64,000 nucleotides of DNA from Desulfurobacteriaceae bacterium (GCA_026987115.1 JALSNF010000036.1:1-64000), one strand, 5' to 3'. Numbered from the stretch's first letter, positions 22,751-32,314 are shown. Program-made: numbers and translations. The notes: generated from the sequence alone by a model not told the origin.

Positions 22751-25207
22751 ATGGAGAAAAAGCTCAAGAGGATAAAGGAGCTTCTAACCCTACTGGTAAA
22801 GGAAGACTTTAGGTATCTAGACAGGGTAAAGGAGCCAGAAAGAGTTTTAAAGAAGCTCTTTCTAGACCTCCTTCCACACCTTGACAAAAAGAGGAAAGAG
22901 TGGGTTAAAAAGGTAGTTAAGTACCTTGAAGCCTACCCTTTAATGCCGTTAGAGAAGAAAAAGAGGTTTTTAAAGGAGCTCCACTCGGTAGTAATCTTAA
23001 AGTTTGACGTTAAGGAGATTGAAAAGGAAAAAAGAAGGGAGCTCCCAAAGGAAAAGCTAAAGGTAAAGGGAGAAGAGCTGAAAGAGAAGGGAAGGAAGTA
23101 CCCCATTAGGGCCTTCTTTAAGAAGATTGAGGAGCTCCCGGACAAGGTAATTAACAAAAGGGCAAAGGCAAGGCTAAAGAAGTTGGGAATAGAGGCCTTA
23201 ATAGACGCAATCTACTACCTTCCCTTTAGATACGAGGACAGGACAACGATAACCCCAATGGCCTACCTTAAACCGGGGGAAGAATTCTTAGTAAAGGGAA
23301 AAGTAATGTCCCTATCGGAGATAACAACCCCAAAAAAGAAGAAGAAGATACTTAAAGTCCTCCTCTACGATAAGACGGGAACCTTATCCCTTTACTTTTT
23401 CCAGGAGAAAGTATTTCCCTATTACAAAAAGCTCTTTAAGGGAGCAAAAGAGCTAAAAAAAGAGGTTTTAGCCTACGGGACGGTAAAGAGGGAAAGTGCA
23501 GGATTTGTCATGCACCACCCGGAAGTTGAAGTTTTCGGAGAAAGACTTGAAAAGCTCGGCAAAGTCCTTCCCATATACCACTGTGCAGAAGGCCTTAAGC
23601 AGACAACGGTAAGGAAAGACATTCAGAACTTGGTTAAGCAAACTGTCCCCTTTATGAAGGAGTACCTTCCAGAAGAAATTATTAAAAGAAACGGCTTCCT
23701 TAGGGCTCCTGAGGCCTTTTGGAGAGTCCACTTTCCCAAAGACGAGAAAGTAGAAGAGCTCCTTGAGTTTAAGTCCCCTTCACAAAAAAGGGTAATCTTT
23801 GACGAGCTCTTCCTCTTTCAGCTTGCACTTTCACTTCACAGACAAAAGCTTAAAAAACAAAAAGGAATAGCCTTCAAAGTGGAACACTCCCTAATAGAGG
23901 AGTTTAAAAAGGGACTTCCCTTTAAACTAACAGGAGCCCAAGAAAGGGTGTTAAAAGAGATAGTTGAAGACATGAAAAAGCCTGAGCCTATGAACAGGCT
24001 CATTCAAGGTGATGTGGGAAGCGGTAAAACAGTAGTTGCAGCAGCTGCAGCTTTCTTTGCCTCAAGGGGAGGCTACCAAACGGCAGTGATGGCACCTACA
24101 GAGATATTGGCAAACCAGCACTATAAAAAATTTAGAGAGTTCCTGTCAAAGTACGGGGTAAGGGTAGGCCTTTTAACTGGAAGTATGACGAAGAAACAGA
24201 AAGAAACGGTTTACAAAGCAATAAAGGAAGGATTTATTGACGTAGTTGTTGGAACCCACGCCCTAATACAGGAAGGGGTTGAGTTTAAGAACTTAGGCCT
24301 CGTGATAATTGACGAACAACACAGGTTTGGGGTAAAGCAAAGGGTTGAGCTTAAAAAGAAAGGGGAGCTCCCGGACGTACTGGTTATGACGGCAACTCCG
24401 ATTCCGAGAACCCTTGCGATGACCGCCTACGGGGACCTTGACGTATCGGTAATAGACGAGCTCCCTTCAGGGAGAAAGCCGATAGAGACGAGAATACTCT
24501 TTGAGGACGAAAGGGAAAAACTGGTTAAGTTCCTTAAAAGTGAACTCTCTAAAGGACACAGGGCTTACATAGTCTATCCCCTAATTGAAGAGTCGGAAAA
24601 GCTGGAATTAAAAGCTGCAACTGAAATGCACCTTTACTGGAGCTCAAAGCTAAAACCTTACAAGGTGGGCCTCCTTCACGGAAGGATGAAGCAGGAAGAG
24701 AAAGACCAAGTTATGGAGGAGTTTAAAAGAGGAGAAATCCAAGCTCTAGTCTCAACAACTGTAATTGAGGTAGGAGTTGACGTTCCAGAAGCTACAGTCA
24801 TGGTAATAGAGCACGCAGAAAGGTTCGGCCTTGCTCAGCTCCACCAGTTAAGGGGAAGGGTAGGCAGGAGCTCAAGGAAGTCTTACTGCTTCCTGCTAAC
24901 AACGAGAAACGTAGGGGAAGACTCTATCAGAAGGTTAAAGGTTCTAGAGTCAACAAACGACGGATTTAAGATAGCTGAGGCAGACCTTGCCTTTAGAGGC
25001 CCGGGAGAGATTTTCGGAACTAGACAGTCAGGGCTTGGAGACTTTAAGGTTGCAGACCTAAGGAGAGACTACCAGCTACTTAAGCTGGCAAGGGAAGAAA
25101 GTGAAAAGCTGGTAAAGGAAAACCCAAACCTTGAAGGCTTGGAAGACCTAAAAGAGCTCCTTGCCTACAGGTTCGGAAGGAAGTTTGACTTGGTTGAAGT
25201 GGGTTAA
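22751..25207 (+). CDS. recG: ATP-dependent DNA helicase RecG
   Basis: An 818-aa helicase that reverses stalled replication forks. It has an N-terminal charged extension of about 130 residues, then the wedge/OB domain (about 150-330, VKGKVMSL..ITTPKKKKK), and the helicase core with Walker A GDVGSGKTVVA, DEQH box, TATPIPRTLAM and the QLRGRVGRS motif VI. The C-terminal FGTRQSGLGDFKVADL is family-specific. The extension makes it longer than the E. coli protein (693 aa). It ends convergently with pyrD, overlapping 4 bases. Confidence 0.96.
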   Translation: MEKKLKRIKELLTLLVKEDFRYLDRVKEPERVLKKLFLDLLPHLDKKRKEWVKKVVKYLEAYPLMPLEKKKRFLKELHSVVILKFDVKEIEKEKRRELPKEKLKVKGEELKEKGRKYPIRAFFKKIEELPDKVINKRAKARLKKLGIEALIDAIYYLPFRYEDRTTITPMAYLKPGEEFLVKGKVMSLSEITTPKKKKKILKVLLYDKTGTLSLYFFQEKVFPYYKKLFKGAKELKKEVLAYGTVKRESAGFVMHHPEVEVFGERLEKLGKVLPIYHCAEGLKQTTVRKDIQNLVKQTVPFMKEYLPEEIIKRNGFLRAPEAFWRVHFPKDEKVEELLEFKSPSQKRVIFDELFLFQLALSLHRQKLKKQKGIAFKVEHSLIEEFKKGLPFKLTGAQERVLKEIVEDMKKPEPMNRLIQGDVGSGKTVVAAAAAFFASRGGYQTAVMAPTEILANQHYKKFREFLSKYGVRVGLLTGSMTKKQKETVYKAIKEGFIDVVVGTHALIQEGVEFKNLGLVIIDEQHRFGVKQRVELKKKGELPDVLVMTATPIPRTLAMTAYGDLDVSVIDELPSGRKPIETRILFEDEREKLVKFLKSELSKGHRAYIVYPLIEESEKLELKAATEMHLYWSSKLKPYKVGLLHGRMKQEEKDQVMEEFKRGEIQALVSTTVIEVGVDVPEATVMVIEHAERFGLAQLHQLRGRVGRSSRKSYCFLLTTRNVGEDSIRRLKVLESTNDGFKIAEADLAFRGPGEIFGTRQSGLGDFKVADLRRDYQLLKLAREESEKLVKENPNLEGLEDLKELLAYRFGRKFDLVEVG

Positions 25208-26109
25208 TCCTCTATGAGAGCTCCGTTAATCTCCTCTATTGAAGCAAAACCGTTTTCCTCCATGTACCTTTTAACCCCTTCAACTATCTCCTCTACGGCC
25301 TTAGGGTTAAAGAAGTTAGCAGTTCCAACCTGAACCGCCCTGGCACCTGCCAAGAAAAACTCTACGGCATCCTCCCAGTTTGAAATTCCCCCTATCCCAA
25401 TAACCGGAATCTTTACAGCCCTTGAAACCTGATAGACCATTCTCACGGCAACAGGCTTAATTGCCGGCCCTGAAAGTCCTCCAAACTTATTCTTTATCTT
25501 TGGCTTTCTCTTTTTAACATCAATAGCCATACCAAGGAGAGTGTTTATGGCAGAAACAGCGTCAGCTCCGGCAGATTCCACGCTCTTTGCCATTTCAACA
25601 ATGTCTGTAACATTGGGGGAAAGTTTAACTATTACTGGCTTGTCGGTAGCACCCTTAACCTTCTCCGTCAACTTTGCAGACTCTTTAGGGTCAACTCCAA
25701 AAGCCAGTCCTCCCTTTTTAACGTTTGGACAAGAGATGTTAAGCTCTATAGCGTCAACGCCTTCAACTCCCTTTAACTCCTTAGCCACTAAAACGTACTC
25801 CTCTACGCTTGAGCCGTAAATGTTGGCTACAACCTTACACCTATACCTCTTTAACTGTGGAACTATCTTTTCTATGAAGAACTCAACTCCGGGATTTTGA
25901 AGGCCAATGGCGTTTAACATACCACAGGGAGTCTCCCAAATCCTCGGAGGAGGGTTTCCCTCCCTCGGCTTTAAGGAAAGGCCCTTAACGCAAACTGCTC
26001 CAACCTTATTCAAGTCTACGTAAGGGGAATACTCAAGACCAAAACCAAAAGTCCCCGAAGCAGTCCAGACGGGATTTTCAAACTCAACGCCAAAGAGCTC
26101 TACCTTCAT
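25204..26109 (-). CDS. pyrD: Dihydroorotate dehydrogenase catalytic subunit (class 1B)
   Basis: A 301-aa FMN TIM-barrel enzyme that oxidises dihydroorotate to orotate in pyrimidine synthesis. Class 1 features are the active-site Cys in ELNISCPNVKKGG (about residue 129), NTLLGMAID, and GIGGI...AVEFFLAGA near the phosphate site. Class 1B enzymes need the PyrK Fe-S/FAD subunit; a pyrK gene lies at 63052-63798, unlinked to this one. ATG overlaps the stop of the upstream RNA methyltransferase gene by 4 bases. Confidence 0.94.
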   Translation of the reverse strand: MKVELFGVEFENPVWTASGTFGFGLEYSPYVDLNKVGAVCVKGLSLKPREGNPPPRIWETPCGMLNAIGLQNPGVEFFIEKIVPQLKRYRCKVVANIYGSSVEEYVLVAKELKGVEGVDAIELNISCPNVKKGGLAFGVDPKESAKLTEKVKGATDKPVIVKLSPNVTDIVEMAKSVESAGADAVSAINTLLGMAIDVKKRKPKIKNKFGGLSGPAIKPVAVRMVYQVSRAVKIPVIGIGGISNWEDAVEFFLAGARAVQVGTANFFNPKAVEEIVEGVKRYMEENGFASIEEINGALIED

Positions 26110-27413
26110 CTTACCTTCCTTAAATAGGCAACGGTTTCAACGTGGTAGGTTTGAGGGAACATATCTAAAACCTTGGCCCTTTCAAGGTTTACTCCAAACT
26201 TGTGGAAAAGTGCAAGGTCTCTAGCCAAAGTAGAGGGGTTGCAGGATACATAGACTATCTTCCTTAACCTTGGAAGTCTTGCCAACGCTTTAACTACCTT
26301 ACCGCTTAAACCGCTCCTTGGAGGGTCAACAACTACAAGGTCAGGGCTGTAGTCTTCCACTATTTTTAACCCTTCTTCCGCTTCCCTGCAGAAAAACTGA
26401 ATATTTCTTAAACCGTTAATGTCTTTATTATAAAGAGCGTCGCTAACGGCCCAGAAGTTTGACTCAACGCCAAAAGCCCTGTGAACGTACCTGCCAACGG
26501 GAATCGTGAAAGTTCCTACTCCACAGTAGAGGTCCCCTGCAAGCATAAATTGGGCCTCTGTGGCTGCTTTAGAAACCCTCGTTATCAGGTTTTCAACCTG
26601 AAAAATATTAACCTGGAAAAAGGAATCTGCACTTACTCTAAACTTAAACTTTCCAACTTTCTCATAGGTAAAGTCCCTTCCAAAGAACTTTATCCTCTCA
26701 GGATAACCGCCATTAGCTACCTTATAAATTCCATAACCTACAAGATTTAGTTTCAAAATCTCCTTAACCTGCTCTAAAGACAGGTCTATTCTCTTAAACC
26801 TCCCCTGATAGACTATTTTTAACAGAACCTCTCCTTTACTTGAAGAGTAAAGGTGGAATTCATAAGGTTCTGTTGGGAGCTCCCTTAAAAGTTCCTTTAG
26901 TCGCGGGAAAATCCCCTCAAGGTCTTTCTTTAAAAGTGGGCACCTTTCTACCTCTACAAGCTGATGGGAGCTCTTACCAAAAAACCCTACCTTACCGTCC
27001 CTTACCTTTATCTGAGCCCTGTTCCTGTAGTTCCAAGGGGAGGGAGAAGGGACAACCTCGTCAATTCTCGGACTCCTTATCTTCCCGATTTTCTGGAGGT
27101 TCTCCTCAACTATAAGCCTTTTGGCCTCCACCTGCTCTTTATAATCAATGTGTTGCCAATCACACCCTCCACACTTACCAAAGTAAGGACAGAGAGGCTC
27201 TACTCTGTGCTCACTACTTTCTAAAACCTTTACCAGCCTAGCTTCACTAAAACCGCTCTTTCTTGACACCTCCTCTACAACAACCAAATCCCCCGGTGCT
27301 ACCTGAGGAACAAACACTATTCTACCGTTAAACCTTCCAAGTCCTTTCCCACCGTAAACCAGCTTTTCTATCCTTAACCTAAACTGCTTTCTCCCGTTTA
27401 ACTTTTCGCCCAA
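26106..27413 (-). CDS. rlmD: RlmD/RumA-type RNA m5U methyltransferase
   Basis: A 435-aa SAM-dependent methyltransferase making 5-methyluridine in 23S rRNA or tRNA. It has an N-terminal TRAM domain (about 10-68), a [4Fe-4S] ligand set Cys75, Cys81, Cys84 and Cys158, a central domain, and the SAM motif DLYCGVGTFTIP, then VVDPPRSGL and the catalytic Cys in VYVSCNPSTLARDL. The Fe-S set argues for the RumA/RlmCD group rather than TrmA; which base it modifies cannot be read from the sequence. It overlaps pyrD by 4 bases. Confidence 0.88.
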   Translation of the reverse strand: MGEKLNGRKQFRLRIEKLVYGGKGLGRFNGRIVFVPQVAPGDLVVVEEVSRKSGFSEARLVKVLESSEHRVEPLCPYFGKCGGCDWQHIDYKEQVEAKRLIVEENLQKIGKIRSPRIDEVVPSPSPWNYRNRAQIKVRDGKVGFFGKSSHQLVEVERCPLLKKDLEGIFPRLKELLRELPTEPYEFHLYSSSKGEVLLKIVYQGRFKRIDLSLEQVKEILKLNLVGYGIYKVANGGYPERIKFFGRDFTYEKVGKFKFRVSADSFFQVNIFQVENLITRVSKAATEAQFMLAGDLYCGVGTFTIPVGRYVHRAFGVESNFWAVSDALYNKDINGLRNIQFFCREAEEGLKIVEDYSPDLVVVDPPRSGLSGKVVKALARLPRLRKIVYVSCNPSTLARDLALFHKFGVNLERAKVLDMFPQTYHVETVAYLRKVR

Positions 27414-27470
27414 CTAAGGAAACCTCCCTTGTAAGTGCCTGAATTATACGAACGAAAGCCAAATAATCTT

Positions 27471-28541
27471 TTACTGAAACGCCCTAACTTTCCTGTACAA
27501 GGTATCCCTTTGCACCGGCAGGAAACCAGCATCTTTTATTAACCTTATAATTTCATCTAAAGGCATTTTAAACTTTACACCTGCCGCAGCTACAACGTTT
27601 TCTTCAATCATAAGGGAGCCAAAATCGTTAGCACCAAACTTTAAAGCCACCTGAGCCAGTTTCCCACCTTGAGTAACCCAAGAAGCTTGAAGGTTTTCAA
27701 AGTTGTCAAGGTAAATCCTTGAAACTGCTAAAACCCTTAAATACCTCTCTCCGCTGGCCTTCTCTTTTATCAACTTCCCAAGCTCTGTGTTGTCAGGCTG
27801 ATAACTCCAAGGGATAAAAGCAGTAAAGCCTCCCGTCCTATCCTGAAGTTCCCTAATCACCTTTAAGTGTTCAACTATGTCCTCATCCTTATCTAAGCTG
27901 CCAAACATCATAGTTGCAGTAGTTTTTAACCCGAGGTTGTGGGCAGTCTCGTGAACTTCCAGCCACTCTTTAGTTCTGACCTTATTGGGAGCTATTCTCT
28001 TCCTCACCCTATCAACTAAAATCTCAGCTCCTCCACCTGGTATGGAGCCTAAACCTGCCTTCTTTAACCTCTCTATAACCTCCTTAACCGTTAAGCCAGA
28101 GACTCTGGAAATGTGAACTATCTCAGGAGCAGAAAAGCCGTGAATGTGGATTTGAGGGAAGTTCTCTTTTATAAAGGAAAGGAGCTCCTCATAATACTCA
28201 ATCCCCAACTGGGGATTTAAACCTCCCTGTATTAGTATAGAAGTTCCTCCAAGCTCTAAGGTCTCTTCAATCTTCTTCCTTAAAGTATCCCTGTCAATAA
28301 CGTAGCCCTCTTTACTCCCGGGCTCCCTATAAAAGGCACAGAACTTACACTTACACACGCATATGTTCGTATAGTTTATGTTCCTGTCAATAACGAAAGT
28401 TACCACTCTATCTGGATGTTTTTTATTCCTAACGAAGTTGGCAAGCTGTCCAAGCTCTAAAAGCTCGCTTTCTCTAAGTAGCCAAAGTGCTTCCTCTTCA
28501 GTAATCCTCTTCCCTGCCAGCACCTTGTCAACAACTTCCAT
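27471..28541 (-). CDS. mqnC: Cyclic dehypoxanthinyl futalosine synthase (MqnC)
   Basis: A 356-aa radical SAM enzyme that cyclises dehypoxanthine futalosine in the futalosine pathway to menaquinone. The cluster motif CVCKCKFC has Cys61, Cys65 and Cys68 in a CxxxCxxC arrangement, and the family block PGGGAEIL...VR.R..PNK...EW...AH.LGLKTTATMMFG is intact, which separates it from MqnE and CofH. Length is normal. No other mqn gene is in the window. The gene is transcribed divergently from the DnaC-like ATPase. Confidence 0.9.
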   Translation of the reverse strand: MEVVDKVLAGKRITEEEALWLLRESELLELGQLANFVRNKKHPDRVVTFVIDRNINYTNICVCKCKFCAFYREPGSKEGYVIDRDTLRKKIEETLELGGTSILIQGGLNPQLGIEYYEELLSFIKENFPQIHIHGFSAPEIVHISRVSGLTVKEVIERLKKAGLGSIPGGGAEILVDRVRKRIAPNKVRTKEWLEVHETAHNLGLKTTATMMFGSLDKDEDIVEHLKVIRELQDRTGGFTAFIPWSYQPDNTELGKLIKEKASGERYLRVLAVSRIYLDNFENLQASWVTQGGKLAQVALKFGANDFGSLMIEENVVAAAGVKFKMPLDEIIRLIKDAGFLPVQRDTLYRKVRAFQ

Positions 28542-28543
28542 AT

Positions 28544-28597
28544 TTAAACTCCCTCTGTAGGACTATAATTAATCAATCTCAAGTGTAGGGAGTTTAA
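28544..28597. promoter_or_regulatory. Mirror-image leader region between mqnC and the DnaC-like gene
   Basis: The 57-bp divergent gap is bounded by perfect 11-base inverted repeats, TTAAACTCCCT and AGGGAGTTTAA, each holding the Shine-Dalgarno (GGGAG) of the gene beside it. A TATAAT at about 28564-28569 could be a rightward -10. The symmetry could also allow the region to fold as one hairpin or bind a dimeric regulator. Confidence 0.4.
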
Positions 28598-28598
28598 G

Positions 28599-29279
28599 TT
28601 GGAGTGTCAAATCTGTGGAGGAAGCGGTTGGATAATAGAGGAGAAAAACGGCAGGAGAACCGCTAAAAGGTGTAAGTGTAAGTTCCTCCTTTTAAGCAAG
28701 GAGTACCTCTCTTCCTCAGGAATACCTTTAAGGTATAGAAAGTGCAAGTTTAAGAACTTTAAACCTGAAACTCCCTACCAGCTTAAAGCTTTAAAGGAGT
28801 GTAAAGAGTTTTTCTTCCTTTACCCCTTTACCGAAAAGGGAATACTCCTTTTCGGGCCTCCCGGAACGGGGAAAACCCACCTAGCAGCTGCCACTTTAAG
28901 AAACATAATAGAGCACAAAGGTTTAAAAGGAACTTTTTGCGATTTTAGAAATCTATTAATTAACTTGAGAAGCTCTTTTTCGTCTTCAGAGTCAACAAAG
29001 GAGATACTTGACAGTGTAAGGGGAGCTCCCCTTTTAGTTCTAGACGATGTAGGAGCCGAAAGGAACACAGAGTGGGCAAAGGAGATACTTGCAGAGATAA
29101 TTAACTACAGGTACACAGAGAACCTGCCTACCATAATAACAACAAACCTTAGATTTGATATCTTAAGTGAAGAGTCATTTGTAGCGAAGTTTGACCAGAG
29201 AACAGAGTCAAGGCTGTATGATATGTGTAAGATTTTAAAGGTAGAGGGAGATGACAGGAGAAAAAAGAGAAGCTTATAA
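28599..29279 (+). CDS. DnaC/IstB-like AAA+ ATPase with N-terminal zinc ribbon
   Basis: A 226-aa helicase-loader-type ATPase. Cys3, Cys6, Cys25 and Cys27 at the N-terminus form a likely zinc site. Walker A GPPGTGKTHLAAA is at about 86-98, Walker B LLVLDDVGAE at about 145-154, and a sensor-1 PTIITTN follows, as in DnaC/DnaI and IstB proteins. No transposase or phage gene is near, so a replicative helicase-loader role is the better guess. The start is TTG, with AGGGAG nearby. It overlaps nadK by 29 bases. Confidence 0.83.
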   Translation: MECQICGGSGWIIEEKNGRRTAKRCKCKFLLLSKEYLSSSGIPLRYRKCKFKNFKPETPYQLKALKECKEFFFLYPFTEKGILLFGPPGTGKTHLAAATLRNIIEHKGLKGTFCDFRNLLINLRSSFSSSESTKEILDSVRGAPLLVLDDVGAERNTEWAKEILAEIINYRYTENLPTIITTNLRFDILSEESFVAKFDQRTESRLYDMCKILKVEGDDRRKKRSL

Positions 29280-30138
29280 AACCATAGGGGTTATAGCAAA
29301 CCCTACCAAGAAAGAAAGCGGTAAAGGCCTTGAAAGGGTAATAAAAAAGTTAAGCCAGTACAGGGTTAGAGTTTTCGTTGACGAAGAAAGCTGCCGCCTG
29401 GTTAATAAAGAGGTGTGCAGCACTGTAAAAGTCATAGACAGGCTGCTGATGCCGGATAAAGTTGACCTCATACTCGTTTTAGGAGGGGACGGAACCTTTT
29501 TAACCGTAGCAAAACTCGTTGACAAGAAACCGGTTCCCATACTCGGTATAAACTTTGGGACATTGGGTTTTCTAACTGAGATATCAATAGACGAGATAGA
29601 AGAGTGTATAGACAGGCTGATGGCAGGGGAATTCACAGTTGAGAACAGACCAGTTATTAGGGTCAAAGTTGTAAGGAAAAACGGCCATGTCCTTATATAT
29701 AGGTGCGTTAACGAAACAGCAATAAAGAGAGACACCTTAGCCAGGATTATTGAAGTTGACATGTTTGCAGACGGGCAGTACTTAACCACTTTCAGGGGAG
29801 ACGGCGTTATAGTTGCAACTCCTACAGGCTCAACTGCCTACTCCCTCTCAGCAGGAGGACCGATAATATACCCCACACTTAACGCAATGTTAATAACCCC
29901 CATCTGCCCCCACACTTTAACGATGCGTCCTTTAGTTTTAAAAGGAGAAACTTGCATCTCTGTTAGCCTTAAAACCGAAAGCGAAAACGTAATGGTAATA
30001 TTTGACGGCCAAGAGGGAATTGAGCTTAGAGTAGGAGACCTTATAGAGATAACGAGGTCTCCTTACGACCTTTTAATACTCAGAGACCCTAAGAAGTCCT
30101 ACTTTGAAACCTTAAGGGAGAAACTAAAATGGGGATAG
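29251..30138 (+). CDS. nadK: NAD kinase
   Basis: A 295-aa ATP-dependent NAD kinase making NADP+ in the cytosol. Visible motifs are GGDGTFLTVAKL with the catalytic Asp, GINFGTLGFLTE, NE in the CVNETAI block, and the GSTAYSLSAGGPI loop. Length is normal. The N-terminal dozen residues before the TIGVIANP strand overlap the preceding gene, so the start could be slightly downstream. The next gene overlaps by 10 bases. Confidence 0.94.
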   Translation: MTGEKREAYKTIGVIANPTKKESGKGLERVIKKLSQYRVRVFVDEESCRLVNKEVCSTVKVIDRLLMPDKVDLILVLGGDGTFLTVAKLVDKKPVPILGINFGTLGFLTEISIDEIEECIDRLMAGEFTVENRPVIRVKVVRKNGHVLIYRCVNETAIKRDTLARIIEVDMFADGQYLTTFRGDGVIVATPTGSTAYSLSAGGPIIYPTLNAMLITPICPHTLTMRPLVLKGETCISVSLKTESENVMVIFDGQEGIELRVGDLIEITRSPYDLLILRDPKKSYFETLREKLKWG

Positions 30139-30923
30139 TAATTGGAACTTCAGCTTTAGTAGCAGTTTTAACCTTCCTCTTTTCTATTAACCAGGGGCTT
30201 AAAACACCCGAAAGTACCCAGTGCTACAAGGGAAAAATATACATCTCAAACATCGGGAACTTACCCCCTAACAAAAAAGACGGAGACGGTTATATTTCCC
30301 TTTTAAACCTTAAGGGAAAAATTCTAAAAACAAAGTTTATAAAAGGCCTCAACGCTCCAAAGGGAATAGCCTTCTGCAACGGAAAGCTTTTTGTCTCTGA
30401 CATAGACACAGTGGTAGTTGCAGACCCTCAAACGGGGGAGATAATAAAAGAGATTCCCATTAAAGGCTCTAAGTTCCTTAACGACGTGGCTTGCTACAAA
30501 GGAAAGGTTTTTGTCTCAGACACCACAACAAATTCAATATATCAGATAGACGCAGACAACTACTCTCAGAAACTATTTATAAAGAGCCCTCAGCTTGAGG
30601 GACCAAACGGAATAGCTTTTACGAAAGACGGAAAGATGTTGGTTGTAAGTTGGGGAGGAGGAAAGCTTTTAGAAGTGGACGGAGGAGTAAAAGTCCTTGC
30701 TTCAGGATTTGAAAACCTAGACGGCGTAGTCGTACTACCAAACGGTAAAGTCCTCTTTTCAGACTTCTCCGCAGGCAAAATTTACTCTTACTTTAACGGA
30801 AAGGTAAAACTGGTTGCAAAGGGCTTTACCTCTCCTGCAGACATCGGATATTGTAAGGAAACGGGGGAGCTCTTGGTCCCCGAGTTCTTAATGAACGACG
30901 TTAAGGTATTAAAGGTCAAGTGA
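30129..30923 (+). CDS. SMP-30/NHL-like beta-propeller protein
   Basis: A 264-aa protein with an N-terminal hydrophobic segment (about residues 4-22) that may be a signal anchor, so it is probably periplasmic. Repeating blades with G-K-(I/V/L)-(F/Y)-V-S-(D/N) cores (YISN, LFVSD, VFVSD, MLVVS, VLFSD) indicate a six-bladed propeller of the NHL or SMP-30/gluconolactonase type. Catalytic residues are not clear, so ligand or enzyme function is unknown. It is coupled to nadK (10-base overlap) and to rapZ (TGATG). Confidence 0.75.
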   Translation: MGIVIGTSALVAVLTFLFSINQGLKTPESTQCYKGKIYISNIGNLPPNKKDGDGYISLLNLKGKILKTKFIKGLNAPKGIAFCNGKLFVSDIDTVVVADPQTGEIIKEIPIKGSKFLNDVACYKGKVFVSDTTTNSIYQIDADNYSQKLFIKSPQLEGPNGIAFTKDGKMLVVSWGGGKLLEVDGGVKVLASGFENLDGVVVLPNGKVLFSDFSAGKIYSYFNGKVKLVAKGFTSPADIGYCKETGELLVPEFLMNDVKVLKVK

Positions 30924-31804
30924 TGAAGAGAATCATAGTGCTAACGGGAGAATCTGGAGCTGGAAAGTCTTCAGCGCTTAAGCACCTTGAAGACTTAGGC
31001 TTTTACTCCATTGACAACGTTCCCCCTGACCTTATTGAGGAGTTTTTAAGGCTTATAAGAGAGAGCTCCGAAATAAACAAGGTAGCTTTGGTAGTTGACG
31101 CAAGGAACCCGAAATTTAGAAAAGAGGGAGAAAAGCTAATAAAAAAACTCAAGGGAAACTACCCTCAGATAGAGTTCTGGCTCTTTAGGGCGGAGAAAGG
31201 AGCTCTCTTAAAGAGGTTCAAGGAGACAAGAAGGCCCCATCCCCTTCAAAGGGAATTCCAGAGTAAAAGTCTGGAAGAGTTAATAGATAAAGAAAAGGAG
31301 TTTTACGAATCGCTAAAAAAGAGCGTTGACAAAGTTATAGACACAACAGGCCTTAACGTTCATCAGCTAAGGGAACAGGTAAAAAACCTAATAAAAGTAG
31401 GGAAGCCCACAGTTCAGGTAAATTTCCTCTCCTTTGGATTTAAGTACGGAGTTCCTCAAAGTGCAGACAACGTTTTTGACGTAAGGTTCCTTCCAAACCC
31501 CCACTTTGTCCCAGAGCTCAAGAGTAAAACAGGGATGGACAAGGAAGTTATTGACTACATAATGAAGTTTAAAGAGTCAAAGGAAACTTTAGAAAAGATA
31601 TTTGACCTAATTAAACTTACTCTTCCCTTCTACGAAAAGGAGGGAAAGTCTTACATTACCTACGCAGTAGGCTGCACCGGAGGACAACACCGCTCAGTTG
31701 CATTTGTAGAGCTCCTTGCAGAGAAAACAGCAAAGGAGTTCCCGGAATATCAGATATTCGTTGAACACAGGGAGCAGAAAGAGAGACGGAAATTATCAGG
31801 CTAA
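30923..31804 (+). CDS. rapZ: RapZ-type nucleotide-binding protein
   Basis: A 293-aa P-loop protein (RNase adapter family, YvcJ/YhbJ). It has Walker A GESGAGKSSAL at the N-terminus, LGFYSIDNVPPDL, the Walker B-like VVDAR, and the C-terminal YAVGCTGGQHRSV block that binds amino-sugar metabolite and RNA partner in E. coli RapZ. In E. coli it directs RNase E to GlmZ RNA; the role in this lineage is unknown. I choose ATG at 30923 overlapping the upstream TGA; a GTG at 30920 is also in frame. Its 3' end overlaps the convergent membrane gene by 9 bases. Confidence 0.93.
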   Translation: MKRIIVLTGESGAGKSSALKHLEDLGFYSIDNVPPDLIEEFLRLIRESSEINKVALVVDARNPKFRKEGEKLIKKLKGNYPQIEFWLFRAEKGALLKRFKETRRPHPLQREFQSKSLEELIDKEKEFYESLKKSVDKVIDTTGLNVHQLREQVKNLIKVGKPTVQVNFLSFGFKYGVPQSADNVFDVRFLPNPHFVPELKSKTGMDKEVIDYIMKFKESKETLEKIFDLIKLTLPFYEKEGKSYITYAVGCTGGQHRSVAFVELLAEKTAKEFPEYQIFVEHREQKERRKLSG

Positions 31805-32314
31805 CTTCTGCTCCTTTTCTTCCGTTGTAAAGAAGGCTACTGCAAGGACAATCCAACCTATCCAAGCAACGAGGGCACCGATAAGAATTATCGTAAGTAC
31901 AGTTCCCCAAAAGAGGAGCTTTCCTCCCCAGCTAAAAAGGTCATTACCGGTTAAGGAAGCCATTTCAACGAAAACCTTCTTCATAAAGCTGGAACCTACG
32001 ATTGAAAGAACGTAAGAAACAAAAAAGGCCAGGATTAAGAGAATACCGCTAACACTGCTACCGTTGTGCATAGCGCTTATTAAACTCCCTATTCCAAAAA
32101 GTAATGCAATAAGAGTGCCTACTATGTAAACTACTATACCCCTTACAAAATCTTTAAAGAGGACATCTGCTTTTAAGTATTCAGAGGCTTTCTTTACAGA
32201 TGTGAGGATAAGAATAAAACCGACAAGGGCAAAGACAAAGCCGATATAAGGAATAAAGCTTAAGGCTATAAAGATACTTCCAAGCCCCCCAAGTACTTTT
32301 ACGCTACTATCCAC
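31796..32314 (-). CDS. DUF996-like membrane protein
   Basis: A 172-aa protein with four hydrophobic segments (about 12-38, 57-80, 88-113 and 130-160) and a short charged tail. The GGLGSIF..LSFIPYIGF..AL.GFILIL..VK opening matches DUF996, found in thermophilic archaea and bacteria, with unknown function. It follows cimA by 33 bases and may be the last gene of the long biosynthetic train. The 3' end overlaps rapZ by 9 bases. Confidence 0.72.
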   Translation of the reverse strand: MDSSVKVLGGLGSIFIALSFIPYIGFVFALVGFILILTSVKKASEYLKADVLFKDFVRGIVVYIVGTLIALLFGIGSLISAMHNGSSVSGILLILAFFVSYVLSIVGSSFMKKVFVEMASLTGNDLFSWGGKLLFWGTVLTIILIGALVAWIGWIVLAVAFFTTEEKEQKLA

